Translations under genes and position numbers: made by a program | Part shown: positions 44,601-50,717 of the stretch, piece after piece | How positions within the stretch are numbered: position 1 is the stretch's first letter | Layout of the letters: every line of letters starts with the position of its first letter | Notes under the pieces: generated by a model | Databases searched by the model: none | Told to the model about the DNA's origin: nothing | Seen by the model: the letters and a program-made list of their open reading frames with translations, nothing else | IMG/VR virus record: IMGVR_UViG_3300042905_003262 | Location: 1 to 59,706 of that record | From: a virus | Reading direction: 5' to 3' (one strand) | DNA length: 59,706 bases

Positions 44601-46079
44601 CATGGAGGAAACGCCTCCAAGTTTGTCATATTCGGGATCGGTGGACTTGTCCGCTACCCAATCACGCATGGTCGCCGTGCCGAAGTCGCCAGCGCCGAAC
44701 TGATTCCAGAGCTTTTCCAGATTGTCAGACTTTGCTTTCTGCGTCGTTTCGATTTTGGCGTTCAGCCCGTCCAGCTTGCCGGTGATGTCCTGTTCCAGCG
44801 CCGTGAACGCGGCCTTGGCTTCGGGCGCATCTTCGCGGCCTGCATACTTGGTCCGAATCGCATCGGCCCGCTTATCGCTGTCGTCGAGGATGGCCTGATA
44901 TTCCTTGCCCATGCCGGGCGCGACCTTCTCAAAGTCCTGATAGGCGGCTTCACGGGCTGCGGCTTGCTCGGCTTTCGCCTGCTCGTTGGCGGCCTTAGCT
45001 TGGGCGTTTATGGCCGTTGCGCTCTCGTTGAGCACCTTGGCCTGCTCCTGGATGCGCTGCTGTTTGGCCTGCCATTCGGGGCTGCGACTCTGCATCGCTT
45101 GGTTGAGCGCATTGATTTGCGGAATCACGTCCTTATGCCATTTTCCATCTGTACTCACGTCGGCGGCGCTGTGCGGAAGGCTCATCAACCGCTCGTTCTC
45201 GGCCTCCAGTGCGTCAAATTTGGCCTGCTGTTGGGCCTGCTCGGCGTTGAACTGCTGAACTTCCTGCTCGTGCTGTGCGGCGCTTTGCTCGAACTCCACC
45301 GGATCAGCAATCAGCGGCTCCGGCGAGGGCGTTGGAGCTTCACCGCGCTTGATAGCGGCTTCGCGCTTCCGCAGGAGGGCCTCGCGCTCATCTTGGGCGG
45401 TGTCGAACTTGAGGGATTCCTTCTGCTTCTCAAACTTCGCGGTGTCGAGGTCAGCGAGGCGCTTCTTGACGTTTTCGATGGTGCCAACGGTGGCTTGCCG
45501 CTGCTCGGGAGTAAGGTCCAACTCCAAATCGTCGGCGGCTTTGAGGCGCTTCTCGTATTCCTCTTGAATGCCTTTGAGTTTACGGCGCTTTTCCTCGCGC
45601 TCCAACTCCTCGCGCTGTTGATTGCGCTGGATGCTCTTTTCGTTCTCGCGCAAAACGGCCTCATCGGCAGTCACCTTGTCGAGTTCAGTCTTTTGCCGCG
45701 CTTCCTCCTTCTTTTTAGCCTCCGCTTCTTGGAGTTTGCGTCCCTTCTCGGCTTTCGCGGCTGCAAATTCCTCGTCGGACTGGAGCGGCCTTGGCTCGCC
45801 GGTCACGCGGTCGAGGTGGTAGCGGCGACCTTGTGCCAATAGCTCATTGGTTCGCTGGGCATTTGCCAGCTTGCGCTCATCATCGGCCTGTTTGGCGGCA
45901 TCCTCAATAGCTTTTTGCTCGGCATCCGCTGCGGCCTTGTTGGCGCGGGCTTGCTGCTCGTAGGCGTCACGCTCAATCCTGGCTAGCTGCGTTGCTCGGC
46001 TCGTGGATTGTCCGGCATTGGCACCGTAGAGGCGGCGGCGGGCTTCGGAGAGAGCGGAGGGCGAAAACGTGACGGGCAT
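29667..46079 (-). CDS. Giant polyvalent injected protein with protease-like and clamp-like modules
   Basis: A 5470-residue protein, over a quarter of the window. Order of parts: residues about 20-450, charged coiled coils; about 660-910, long hydrophobic helices (ASNVTAGFMDVTQAVLG, AGSIAGTIARMAPGVAATV) suited to membrane entry; HELIH at 1593-1597, a zincin-type HExxH site; about 2800-3093, a possible sliding-clamp-like module (VLVATNGKMLF, GPIMLTSPDAEVVIM); about 3880-4300, the EEIQSDRHQAGRKKG domain found in many phage giant proteins, ending LKVGGQGMKGFYD; an HTH near residue 4630; and a C-terminal region from about 4760 with DKAYEYWINGILSG and membrane-like VMATALWFIVMG. Together these fit a multi-domain virion protein injected with DNA. 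Enzymatic activities are inferred. Confidence 0.88.
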   Translation of the reverse strand: MPVTFSPSALSEARRRLYGANAGQSTSRATQLARIERDAYEQQARANKAAADAEQKAIEDAAKQADDERKLANAQRTNELLAQGRRYHLDRVTGEPRPLQSDEEFAAAKAEKGRKLQEAEAKKKEEARQKTELDKVTADEAVLRENEKSIQRNQQREELEREEKRRKLKGIQEEYEKRLKAADDLELDLTPEQRQATVGTIENVKKRLADLDTAKFEKQKESLKFDTAQDEREALLRKREAAIKRGEAPTPSPEPLIADPVEFEQSAAQHEQEVQQFNAEQAQQQAKFDALEAENERLMSLPHSAADVSTDGKWHKDVIPQINALNQAMQSRSPEWQAKQQRIQEQAKVLNESATAINAQAKAANEQAKAEQAAAREAAYQDFEKVAPGMGKEYQAILDDSDKRADAIRTKYAGREDAPEAKAAFTALEQDITGKLDGLNAKIETTQKAKSDNLEKLWNQFGAGDFGTATMRDWVADKSTDPEYDKLGGVSSMPANFKAKVKEMGLDEKEARNYMETRRQLDWSSPLDPEKAEKSAELTRPLREKLGITDMLEPVRRLPNGAIIPNPVLGGDEEAFKKVIEAADGTPEQKAEAMKLWPSYRRQYGEGLLTAFAKQSAFGTDFNEWRDHLIEEDQKVGGKNGFAAMDAVDQALMYQEQMKGRSFFRRWADLIASNVTAGFMDVTQAVLGTTAALTGNIPVAGEGWSKLAAANAENAASLVNTQEQLSNTGLAGSIAGTIARMAPGVAATVATGSMAGGMIFGGAQTAGSLYGEAYNTLRNEGKSHMEAWKASAPASLAAGAMTAGLTKLFPGGVTALANNPEARASVRAMVAGFMSSGKAITKGALDEIPEEVIDEAMSQLAQGYAEGRNPDDVVRDFITGLPELVVASGLMGGGMQALKDRMDRRAGGLPPDIAPEAPEAPEATNPYAGPLPEERAAVQAAIAAFNPTAPESIQAMPAVIRTVPKGQESGINAKARAAMDAVAGIASGEITDSASLTETQMRALGVKLDKNRKLVPAGGANSPAPLIYTRTNKAGVDQIIITDEARDWLKGALPDLTIGQSEAERIQAINRPKPKPKPKQEMSGTRLRKLAQNRQNELTWKRDGKAGDAKTIATISRQLSKDEEAELEFLDKHLADNNTQAIADKYGVKLKSATTIISEPEAAATPAATPADPSEIHRKRNAERKSYIVRDADGDIDRQATKEKREAAAKAAGMTRDAWEDMQAALNVKANEDFFKALNKGDTVEWVDGNGNARTGRVEIQLDGSKVVRDTTEGNVAQDYLYTNLSGEFSMHADSLKVTPKQAKQPAPAPETAPKVQSGPSASEGAVEGASPDRQAKVAPTPGAAKAVATRPALGKAPPLQRKAIGKGAGGQASYAEFATVDDADAFAYAAKIKKSQTDKGSMADAEAAKDIITRLAAKMKIGPGVLRTILVNYNEAVRTQAKAVREGESFYAPTLAEFMQASQPQTATKADIPAAETAPTVGETAPAEVDTEAPKGRELIGQAHARMAAIVQAASAGDKPKATAAAKAIIDGLRRYNGHLPIVLTDDPAFDFAWGRREQALIINPETALARFVGDSTDADNAAAQARQFFRHELIHKFVVEQLGDARVKDIWGQLPEDVQKKIEKAYSVRRVARDLEPKPLNPDHGGHEYYRAMLEAMKDGTMTEQVIGKDLADKWRKFLDDVLALLRDLRKQFASIKSESARNDLIAQVDQDIKLVSDALDAFEKSISPDAEPAQTQNAGAVSTSGKPVEGSSTTVANPVSINTEKESSGNDEAGWTVGDAATDANGNQFIVISPPNSQGFMQVMTEGGSTMPTNAKTMTKGEATVEAQEKALAQMVADHNARAAKYFFKNGKPRAGTPPEMTESMQAAGKRLEAWQKRLAFLKTPAVWRGKTRNGTPMLVLYRTGGGNFDVQIGPDKTSMEPAQVAKVSGMTMAEVNALPNDSTPPKKRERTDLDSPTVKIGDIIMDSQGSMGPVISFEGETPVMGMEGENEGDVEPQAAVGGWKLESPAPEVAKPTAEAPKAQEMDEGDAALGEAFAGLFASPTVKPLAQSDLPKDRRDAMMKAASTLIDLGLRKPEELAQRLDKLAPNGALRQYTRAFWRLMSGFDSTLEENPHWPTIYGELDQVSSRPPSAEGVTESSPEQGAAPAFANEQDEGKSTELSRAIKRGATEAYRDAKFVIVEKTGIRGSPIFHAYDTPSGAELVGGMPFETLQRAIEFLGANQPPTGIISDEESARLDALTVNNKDRLDKLSANQLSQLNKELLRQPSSAKIDAILVTEHPDDIKAALDVVTKSKAKADTPATAEANIPVTEEMVSKWFRAYYGGNAPVTKVLPGLFKIGDSLYGLYSISKLTDQQVLNGVPFGDSQMLVKEEDEEVSTEDANAAARKRLNAAYEENFAKLRAKIVALMDGYGKTWTLRKDRLVKPGFNTRWTIDERDMMHTAFTDAGLKPSRMNQKGERLQSELTIMDSDALRMLQTVIFESESQARESSQASKEADKLASDRSLIANADSKAVAWINEIFGDEFANAYNTAKLADFISGKTAKFEGGMSPKWQQGLTKLGAMNPENGNVDFAKIKAAFTESETTREVSNDTEPAAAETKSEPYASPLAQFVGEWLGMNASQQSRVDMPQRVIRLAVNQADTEAVMQLVQDVGAKTADGQLIFNTPHQKIYNELREALRYTLRKGMGTEKDKVSTQLAALPDLTPPQAAAVAKEEAMPEPVKEKKPADTKALRAMKTYLLEKLDDAIAAAPDEAKLGDVRKDLVELMGLSDKSTTPNVGIAMAKLREKYNLDPKAKKVDIEAAVRASVPSESKVVIEIPGDGTFTLWNDKKTLQNFAKIAKSFPTTTPSADAPTLNPIRQSGIPTLKSGKLGKADVVKVAGMFASTDETRQTIMQVADFGDVLVATNGKMLFTIPFEGFGKADDPMLFNTKGNKLGLQSENEKLGKFPPGWKAVVPADIPVIHKGIDTGRLWQILKQASSLARDVNFKAARGKGEDVTPYVAISINQDGSLGVKSQVLNNQNLETYEHNIQEGGEAVGSFDAELVMDALAGFRALGHEKVAIKSGTERGEGPIMLTSPDAEVVIMRVKAQVVEPTMPERDTKVETVPPIAAEDTPQAASLKTQADTTLAGKTPQELLAMAAPYERKGPDYNRNIAASASRMRRALEMDAKFWQLNADELAVRLEKWASPAPESPEMAAEPETEIIPPTSAQTTMMETLEAAVAKERAKTGDFNRAVYFHRLNGDPSVYVEKRNSTNQAADRESLALAKMDTEGKTAIMPRDEGRQVMAKIVEETASRDAAENARSKAAADKYRQSEYARTYRTSPSGIIVTRNSDGEWIERGTDRKLGRKKGDDSILSTLSGPNLALFEVVMEKSGGGIYWRGVNEAAEPESREEKPSDVQQEFMDSIKKDFTEFSATFRTSTGNVFDVIATKRTTNSQLTNRLAGMFSKLGKSDEVTEQARSFVDEWNRWHSITGNVSGREVMVRNAKDLAKSLPSAESRKVAPIQATPAAPKVSIPDLHAAFVTAKRQQGDTPRVSAVYAAAKSKNPDLTRQEFMQAVQSGVYAPLVTIQDGKMTLAPITDAEIMDAAENATETPETILEEWAATKEPLQSSPGGLSEAEVPIYENPKFLAAQEAEDTKEQNRIAAGYFRNFLDRVKSRGWQRGDTYHSAFSRAKIIKTGRSRISNSTYFTVLAEPTEQGPNAEVWADREGLSWDRDEDTGKLTVTFDVRVSDHEATDSAATHADIEFDVEKINSGDVSWLDLSDTFFPELNELVEEKYFGNPESSRADGVEEPLQASPTVRNEPFYSKLAQVIEQKMPNRADVATIKGLITNPQTGIKAEELKWSGILPWIEAQASPITKQAVLEYLATDGAVRLEEVRMGGKLGNRYDPELVRQINEVTRQMRIYREDAANVYGEDRSKWPTEVRNGPEITRLKNEHERLIRMRDDKAEVTDTKFSQYQLSGGENYREVVLAMPIARRGMSDAAAAYYETFVRRGGEPKWADLSEAQRLQIITETPAEAYNEPPEYTSSHFPDVPNYVAHMRVNDRTDAEGQAGTFIEEIQSDRHQAGRKKGYQGEVDYNDTFEIKYEPSNNQFIGDWVVIRKSTGKPISTQNTENEAIEYAKDWASKLDNIANARIPDAPFRTTWPLQMFKRALADAVAAGKQWIGWTTGETQAERFDLSKQVDSLNIRKQQDGLWSVIGIKGGSETVSQAGLSDSKLADTVGKELAEKAIADMPGMGYRVYSGDELKVGGQGMKGFYDTILPKEIGKYVKQWGAGVVNGEIEDLESLKKYVSSYSAWLEYVDPDALTSRDEFYAMSEADKLAAIPRDGDFKTTPIWRVDITPQMRTSVDAGQALFATPTVKEGDTGKKPRRNVANQASNLPGARDAWDKLSQTYEDKELETASYQKIEAAVDEVIAEQAGFDRLYNQIVGKMREGIVLSLEEDIARRMIARVLWIDGNDNPASRTKAKLLFMADMREASETARKLGSRVDKVETPQQRLDNAMRNILSPSSKTVRERLVNVWSGAEKLAAIKELKRRLASTQDTLQRERAQRELEKAQARKDQNEVMEELAREDDAKVDAILKRNGLTQTDLFLSVDDRFAMQEAILGLARVHLSQQSAAHKKAIEMSVRGYSDNAIAKETGLSVAEVSNTAEHFRNVVAKQAVSKEVGKGNTFSKFIQWGKRIISEMDDALRATPSGKRRNLAEDLANTRAKKRNASAQEVAEAVQSILNTAIPTKSQRNSNWLHEATWTYGKKTQKVFVPYNAADWKQVYRVARELSTREATKLDKAYEYWINGILSGPQTHVVNTASNLLSTAWAYGPQWFAEATTNVAIRNPNAPQFGEFRHVWAGFYKGIMPALRNFALAWDTEADPVEHQYLDKPVTVMFQGGNLDKVGGIRPSFGGTLGRIVRVPGRFLVAQDAFAKTLIMHAESAAMAYRLGKKQGLAGAALTNFMASQIATHGSESWQHAFEKATELTFQDENDITKAVEGVTNALKRAKFVGGLMRYLLPFVRTPTNIYRAGIRKAGGSAGMLLYRLGKSGYYAIKGNNNEFRSYREGAMVKDVSESVMATALWFIVMGMSEGDDDDNQKAIEITGSRPFGVANAGERASQLRQEGGSNLIIIRKNPLTGEKLDKPIQFAYGRYEPIALALSTLVDGAREFKEWTRFQPENRTTDKLAGSMMRHVLAQAKEKTFLQGISGIMQFYEDAGSKNFSAKELLMKNLMNGAIPNLIRQPYRLSQDEIADAKKAESELSRSLGIGQPKVNEAGQPVQRGGNAVTRVLFPVASKASTELFDAALKKWNATNPDQQWNPDPLTKADLYVYGPKVDGKMQQVPLKDPAKITKFEQEIGQKFSDYAGRKLMAAGWRPGKPVTPQMIDAIKEVRTNAIKSVRGSMGREERFGTTTPAAAPSTPSARPSPAPSMPVPSTPPRPVPMKDDAAERAKARLIEARKRLNYGGK

Positions 46080-46143
46080 GGTGGTAATGCTGGCTGAAAG
46101 GGATCGTGATCCATCGCAGCGGCCTTGGCCTGCCTCGCTGGTT

Positions 46144-46163
46144 GTGTGACTAGACGCTCACAC
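46144..46163. promoter_or_regulatory. Hairpin between virion protein and giant protein genes
   Basis: GTGTGA (46144-46149) and TCACAC (46158-46163) form a six-pair stem with an eight-base loop in the 106-base gap. No T-run follows on either strand, so it is probably a regulatory or stabilising structure between two co-transcribed virion genes. Confidence 0.35.
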
Positions 46164-46185
46164 GGGCGGTTGAAAGAATTGCGAC

Positions 46186-47259
46186 TTAAGAACCAAAAAA
46201 GCGCGAGGCTTTACTGGCTAGGCCGGTTGGGTTTTTGCGAGCTTGCGACATGATCTTAGAACGCGCATACCCCAATCCTTCGCCTATTTTGCGACCTGCC
46301 CACAAGACTGGCTTGGCTATCGGGTCTTCTTCTAGCGTTTTCGGCTTTGCTCCCGGTGGATTCATGCGGGCAGACAAACCTTGAGGATTTTTGATTGCTT
46401 GAGCTTGCGCGGCAGACATTCGAGACTCGACGGGCTTTTGCGGCATTGGCGCAGTAGATTTTTGCTCGGCTTTAGGAGCAGTTGATGCCACTGCTGATGG
46501 TTTTGACGGTGCAAAACGGCGGTAAAACTCCGAACTAAAGCCGCTAGATGCAGGTTTTGGCTCTGCTTTTTTGGCTACTGGAGCCTGCTTCGTTGCTTTG
46601 TCCGCAACGGCTTGAGCGTTTGCTTTTTTTGCTTTCGCCCATGCGCGATCATCATCGGTAATCATTGATCCTGGAGCCTTGCTTGGCGCAGGCGATGGCT
46701 GCATGGCAGGCTCTTGACGCGGTTGCGGCGGCTTTGCTTCGTTGGCTTTTTCGGCCTCATAGCGAGCGCGAGCTTTTGCCCGGTCGGCCTTAGCAGCATC
46801 GGCGGCACTCATTGGAGCAGGAGGCTTGCCAGTGCCAAACGCGGCAACACCTGCGGCGTTTTTGGCTGACATATCCATTGTCCTGCGGGCCTGCTTGCGA
46901 GCTTGAGCTTTAGCGCGGTCCATAGCGTCCAGCTCTGCGCCGGATGCCCATTTGCTGCCACCTCCTGCGGTTGGGACGAGTTGGCCTTGGCGTTTTGGCG
47001 CGGATGGCTGCGATTGACTCGCTCCACCTCCCGCTGCGGCCATACCGCGTGCGGCTGCGGATTCCTGCTCGGCACGATCTTGGCGAATTGCCTCTTTTTC
47101 AGCCTCTTCGCGCATGTTGTAACGACGCTCCGAGAGTGGACCCTGCGAAGGTCCGCCCATGTAACGCCGGGCTTTCACGCCGCCGATCTTGCTTCCGCGA
47201 AACGGCTCTCCGAATGCGTTGAGGCGCTGGTATTGCTGGAGTTGGCGTGGCTGTGGCAT
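46186..47259 (-). CDS. Basic, low-complexity internal virion protein
   Basis: A 357-residue protein rich in Ala, Lys, Arg, Pro and Gln. Short helical pieces (EEAEKEAIRQDRAEQE, DAAKADRAKARARYEAEKA) are joined by Pro/Ala linkers. The C-terminus (AKPVLWAGRKIGEGLGYARSKI) looks amphipathic. No recognised domain. Position between the terminase side and the giant protein, and strong positive charge, suggest an internal head protein that contacts DNA or is ejected with it. Confidence 0.65.
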   Translation of the reverse strand: MPQPRQLQQYQRLNAFGEPFRGSKIGGVKARRYMGGPSQGPLSERRYNMREEAEKEAIRQDRAEQESAAARGMAAAGGGASQSQPSAPKRQGQLVPTAGGGSKWASGAELDAMDRAKAQARKQARRTMDMSAKNAAGVAAFGTGKPPAPMSAADAAKADRAKARARYEAEKANEAKPPQPRQEPAMQPSPAPSKAPGSMITDDDRAWAKAKKANAQAVADKATKQAPVAKKAEPKPASSGFSSEFYRRFAPSKPSAVASTAPKAEQKSTAPMPQKPVESRMSAAQAQAIKNPQGLSARMNPPGAKPKTLEEDPIAKPVLWAGRKIGEGLGYARSKIMSQARKNPTGLASKASRFFGS

Positions 47260-47264
47260 GGTGA

Positions 47265-47729
47265 TTAGAGGTAGAGGACACCGTTACGGAAACCAATCTC
47301 GCGGTTGGCAAAGGAGGCATTGGCCGCCTTCGCTTCCATCTCCTGCTTTTTGGCCTCGTCGGCATCGAAGGCGGTGTAGGCAGCCTTTTTGCGGGCTTCG
47401 ACTCGCGCTTTGGAGTTCGCGGCATCCAGACCGCTTCCACCGGGCGAAAACAGGCCACGGCGACGATAACGACCACCACCTGCTCGCGTTCCTTCGCGGT
47501 TCAGCATCGCGTTTTGGTTCTGGCGCATGGCTGTAGCCTCGTTGCGCCGGGCAAGCTCATCTTGGGCGGAGGCGTCGATGCTGGCATCAATCGCGGCCAG
47601 TGACGTTTTCCGGCGCGTGTCAGCCATTGCAGCGGACCCGGCCTGCCATTGGGCTAGCCGCGTGTCGTTGTAGGGCTGAAACGAGGCCGGTTGATAGGCG
47701 GGCATGGCGTATTGACCTTGGATGGGCAT
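47265..47729 (-). CDS. Virion-associated helical protein
   Basis: A 154-residue protein, six bases from the gene downstream. It starts MPIQGQYAMPAYQPASFQPY, a proline/tyrosine-rich head, then becomes a charged helix with ASIDASAQDELARRNEATA and KARVEARKKAAYTAFDADEAK. This resembles small ejection or head-associated proteins that precede the giant protein in podoviruses. No family is recognised. Confidence 0.6.
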   Translation of the reverse strand: MPIQGQYAMPAYQPASFQPYNDTRLAQWQAGSAAMADTRRKTSLAAIDASIDASAQDELARRNEATAMRQNQNAMLNREGTRAGGGRYRRRGLFSPGGSGLDAANSKARVEARKKAAYTAFDADEAKKQEMEAKAANASFANREIGFRNGVLYL

Positions 47730-47759
47730 AAAAAGCAGCGGTGAAGGTTTGAGCAGTGT

Positions 47760-49586
47760 TCAGGACAACATGCTTCTACCGCTCCCGTTGTCAAACATCC
47801 CGCGTGAACCGCCCGCGAAAAAGTCGTTTACGCCGGAAACGCCGTCTTGGCGGATCACAACCGGCGTGTTTCGCGTCATCCGGGTAGCGGCTGGCATGCA
47901 CAAGAGGGCTATAACGCTCATCATCACCCAGTCATCGTGATACCCGCCAGCGGCCTCTTTTCGGCCTGATGCGAGCGTGATGAAATTGGCGTATTCCTCA
48001 ACCAATCGCGGACACGGGGCTTCAAATTCCTGCTCACGCACATACATCTGAGCGTTGGAAATCATCTGCTCACGGGTTCGCTCGTTGGTCAGGAATCCAC
48101 GTTTGCGGACCTGCTTACCCTCACCCACCCGGCGCTCTTCCATGCTCTGCTCGCGCTGAAACACGTTCTGGACGCCCTTGGTTTCCAGTAGGGCGATGAT
48201 CCCGAAGGCGCTGTTGACCTCCGGCACGACGAGACATTCGCCGTACCAGCGGTAAAGCTCGCCGATCCAGTCAGCGAGGATGTCGATATTGACGCGGCAC
48301 TCGGGGCGGATGGCGCAGACCATCTTAGCCCTGTGGTGCCGCCCGTTTTCGTCCACAAATGGAGCACGCCAGACCGCTACGGCGTGGCAGTCCTGCTCTT
48401 TCTTGCCTGCGGACTGCTCACCCTCCATGAAGTCGGCGGCGATGAGGTAGCTTCTGCCCACCATCGGGCGCTCCCAAAGCCTGAACGTGGCCTCGGTGAT
48501 ACTGGTTTCTGTCCAAATGCCATTTTGGAAGCGCCCCGTTGTCGGCAGATCGTTCTCACTCTGCCGTTTCAGGGCCTCCACGCCGTCAGGGTCGAACACC
48601 TGGACGCCGGACGAAACGAAAGCGATGTCCATGTCAGAGGGGTATTCTTGATCGAATTTGTCTTCATCGCCGCTGAAATTCGGCTCGATGAGCTTCCGTC
48701 GCCTCCACGCCAACCGTCCCGGCGTGATCTTGACTGGTCCATACTTCTCAATCAGCCGCGTTTCCCGTTCTGTCAGGCTGTCGAGAATCATTCCGGCCTC
48801 GCGTTGAGTGATGCGCTTGGTGTCGTCGTAATCGGCGTTCTCAAACCACGCCGCAAAGCACTTGATGTAACCGTTTCCGCGTAACCCGCTCACCCATTGC
48901 GCCAGTGTGACAGCCTTCTGGTAGGTCTTGTAATACACGCCCTGCTTCCCGTTCGCGGTGGATTCAAGAGCGATCCACGTTCCCGGAAGGTCCGGCACCG
49001 AGTTGGCGATGGACTGGAATACCGCCTCGCCTGTGCTTTGCCCCTTGCTCTTGTAGTGCGCCGTTTCCGACGAGATGAGCACCTGCGGCGTTCCGCCCTG
49101 GCCTGCGCGGGGATCGTTCGCTGTTTCCTCCCAAAGCTGTGTTCCGTGACCGAATTTTCGCGGGAAGCCGTCGCACGAGACTTTATTCCCCCACCTGTGA
49201 TCCCCAAACTTATCCTCTTTGTGGGCAATTTCCCACATGTTCAGGAGGCGCGGCGTTGTCTTGAGGTCATCCCCGATGATGGCGACCTCGATAGGGTAGT
49301 TTCGGCCCATCCAGTAGGCCCGGTTCATGTGGTAGCGGCTGGAGCCATCCTGCCGGACCTTCACGGCCAGCGTTCGCATCGGCACCTTGTCGGCCTGCTG
49401 CTGCTCCAGCGCGGTTTCGAGCCTGTCCTGGAGCGGCGTCATCACCGGGAAATCGAGGTTTCCGTCCTCGCCGAAAGCGTTTTTCAGGGGGATTCGGCAG
49501 CATCCTTGCCACCAGTAGCGAAACGAATGCCTTCCAGCCGCGATGTGAATGCGCTCGACTTCCTCTTGCTGTGCTTTGTCGCTCAT
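47760..49586 (-). CDS. terL: Terminase large subunit
   Basis: A 608-residue packaging motor. The ATPase site is the degenerate Walker A TLAVKVRQDGSSRYHM at about residues 72-87 (VKVRQDGSS), as common in terminases, and PQVLISSETAHYKSKG lies near the acidic motif. The RNase H-like nuclease is marked by LIAADFMEGEQ (about residue 400) and by YHDDWVMMSVIAL near residue 556, giving metal-binding aspartates. It couples to the small subunit by an ATGA overlap. It would cut concatemers and drive DNA into the head through the portal. Confidence 0.85.
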   Translation of the reverse strand: MSDKAQQEEVERIHIAAGRHSFRYWWQGCCRIPLKNAFGEDGNLDFPVMTPLQDRLETALEQQQADKVPMRTLAVKVRQDGSSRYHMNRAYWMGRNYPIEVAIIGDDLKTTPRLLNMWEIAHKEDKFGDHRWGNKVSCDGFPRKFGHGTQLWEETANDPRAGQGGTPQVLISSETAHYKSKGQSTGEAVFQSIANSVPDLPGTWIALESTANGKQGVYYKTYQKAVTLAQWVSGLRGNGYIKCFAAWFENADYDDTKRITQREAGMILDSLTERETRLIEKYGPVKITPGRLAWRRRKLIEPNFSGDEDKFDQEYPSDMDIAFVSSGVQVFDPDGVEALKRQSENDLPTTGRFQNGIWTETSITEATFRLWERPMVGRSYLIAADFMEGEQSAGKKEQDCHAVAVWRAPFVDENGRHHRAKMVCAIRPECRVNIDILADWIGELYRWYGECLVVPEVNSAFGIIALLETKGVQNVFQREQSMEERRVGEGKQVRKRGFLTNERTREQMISNAQMYVREQEFEAPCPRLVEEYANFITLASGRKEAAGGYHDDWVMMSVIALLCMPAATRMTRNTPVVIRQDGVSGVNDFFAGGSRGMFDNGSGRSMLS

Positions 49587-50047
49587 GCGGTCGTGACGCC
49601 TGCTAGTTTTAGGATGCTCGCGAGGTCCACACCCTTACCAAGTAGCCGCTCCATGGCCTTCTTGGGCGGTTCATAGCCCACCATGACGTTGACCTCTTCC
49701 GGCGCATACCACGCGGAGGCTTTGCCCACCTTGTCGAGAGCGTTCTGAGCGGCTGAAAAGTCCTCCGCATTCTCGGCTTTGTCAGCGATTGTCACAAGGC
49801 GGTTAAGCCATTTCTCCTTCGTGAGGTCGAATTTCTTGTCCGCCGCTGCCGCTACCTTGCCCCGCAATTCTTCAATCCTTGCCTTTACCTTGCTATCTCC
49901 GGCAAGTTTGGACGCCTTTGGATCAATCGACAACGCGGACCCGTTTGGGTCCTTGGCAACATGAGCACGATACGCCTGGGCAGCGGGCACGTTGAGGGCC
50001 ACGTCCTGCGCAAATGCTTCATATTTCGGGTTCTCCAATGCTGGCAT
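49583..50047 (-). CDS. terS: Terminase small subunit
   Basis: A 154-residue protein from the ATG at 50047. It begins LENPKYEAFAQDVALNV, then AAQAYRAHVAKDPNG, ASKLAGDSKVKARIEEL, which is the Terminase_2/phage small-subunit pattern (a short recognition HTH, then an S/N-x-x-L step, then V-x-A-R-I-x-E-L). A coiled section follows. It would recognise the packaging site and recruit the large subunit, to which it is coupled. It is the first gene of the leftward morphogenesis block; the 220-base gap upstream likely carries its promoter. Confidence 0.8.
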   Translation of the reverse strand: MPALENPKYEAFAQDVALNVPAAQAYRAHVAKDPNGSALSIDPKASKLAGDSKVKARIEELRGKVAAAADKKFDLTKEKWLNRLVTIADKAENAEDFSAAQNALDKVGKASAWYAPEEVNVMVGYEPPKKAMERLLGKGVDLASILKLAGVTTA

Positions 50048-50190
50048 TCGGCACTGTTCATCCGAGCCAGAAAGAGGCAAGCGGGAATTACTATGATACT
50101 TTTGAGGCGTGTTTTCTGGTCAAACGCCGCGTTTTTGGTGCCTCACTGATCTTTTTGTGACCAATTCCGCCTATTTCCTCAAAATTCAAT

Positions 50191-50218
50191 TTGCACGATA
50201 CGGGCTTGCTTGTATGCT
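50191..50218 (+). promoter_or_regulatory. Promoter candidate for the small rightward block
   Basis: TTGCAC (50191-50196) and TATGCT (50213-50218) are 16 bases apart, about 50 bases before the ATG at 50268. A leader with the AACGACC motif follows. On the other strand a less convincing TTGACC and TATCAT pair (about 50090-50125) with a 19-base spacer could serve the terminase operon. Confidence 0.5.
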
Positions 50219-50267
50219 GTCCGTGCTCACCACGAGCGCAACATCAACAAACTAACGACCTAACACC

Positions 50268-50660
50268 ATGGGAGACAGAGCTAACATCAAACTCAAGATC
50301 GAGTCCGACAAACCCGCCCTTTACATCTACTCGCACTGGAGCGGTAGTGAGCTGCCTACACTGCTGCAATCCGCCCTCAAGGCGGCTATGCCACGCAAAG
50401 GCGACTGGAGTTACTTCACCCGCATCCTTGTGGATCAAGTGACCGCTGGCGGACGCGATGAGGAAACCGGCTGGGGGCTTGGATTCTCGCCGGATGACAA
50501 CGAGCACAACCTGCTTGTCGTCGATTACACGGCGGGAACCGTCACGGCGTGCGCCTTCGATGACGATTCCGACGAGCATGAGGGCGCGGTTATCGCCACC
50601 GTGACGTTTGAGGAGTTCGTGGCGCTGCCTGACCCGAACGGCTGGCGCGATCCGCAGTAA
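50268..50660 (+). CDS. Conserved phage hypothetical protein, MGDRAN family
   Basis: A 130-residue protein beginning MGDRANIKLKIE, with ALYIYSHWSGSELPTLLQ, WSYFTRILVDQV and GLGFSPDDNEHNLLVVDY. This order, GDRAN, Y/HWSG, W-x-x-x-x-x-RI, and DNEH-x-L-x-V-D, marks a widespread phage protein of unknown function. It is acidic near the C-terminus and probably a single beta-rich domain. It opens the five-gene rightward cluster ending at a strong terminator. Confidence 0.75.
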   Translation: MGDRANIKLKIESDKPALYIYSHWSGSELPTLLQSALKAAMPRKGDWSYFTRILVDQVTAGGRDEETGWGLGFSPDDNEHNLLVVDYTAGTVTACAFDDDSDEHEGAVIATVTFEEFVALPDPNGWRDPQ

Positions 50661-50717
50661 CCACCCCACGGGGGCCGCGCATCCTACACGCGGGCAACAT
50701 CTCACCAACGACCACCT

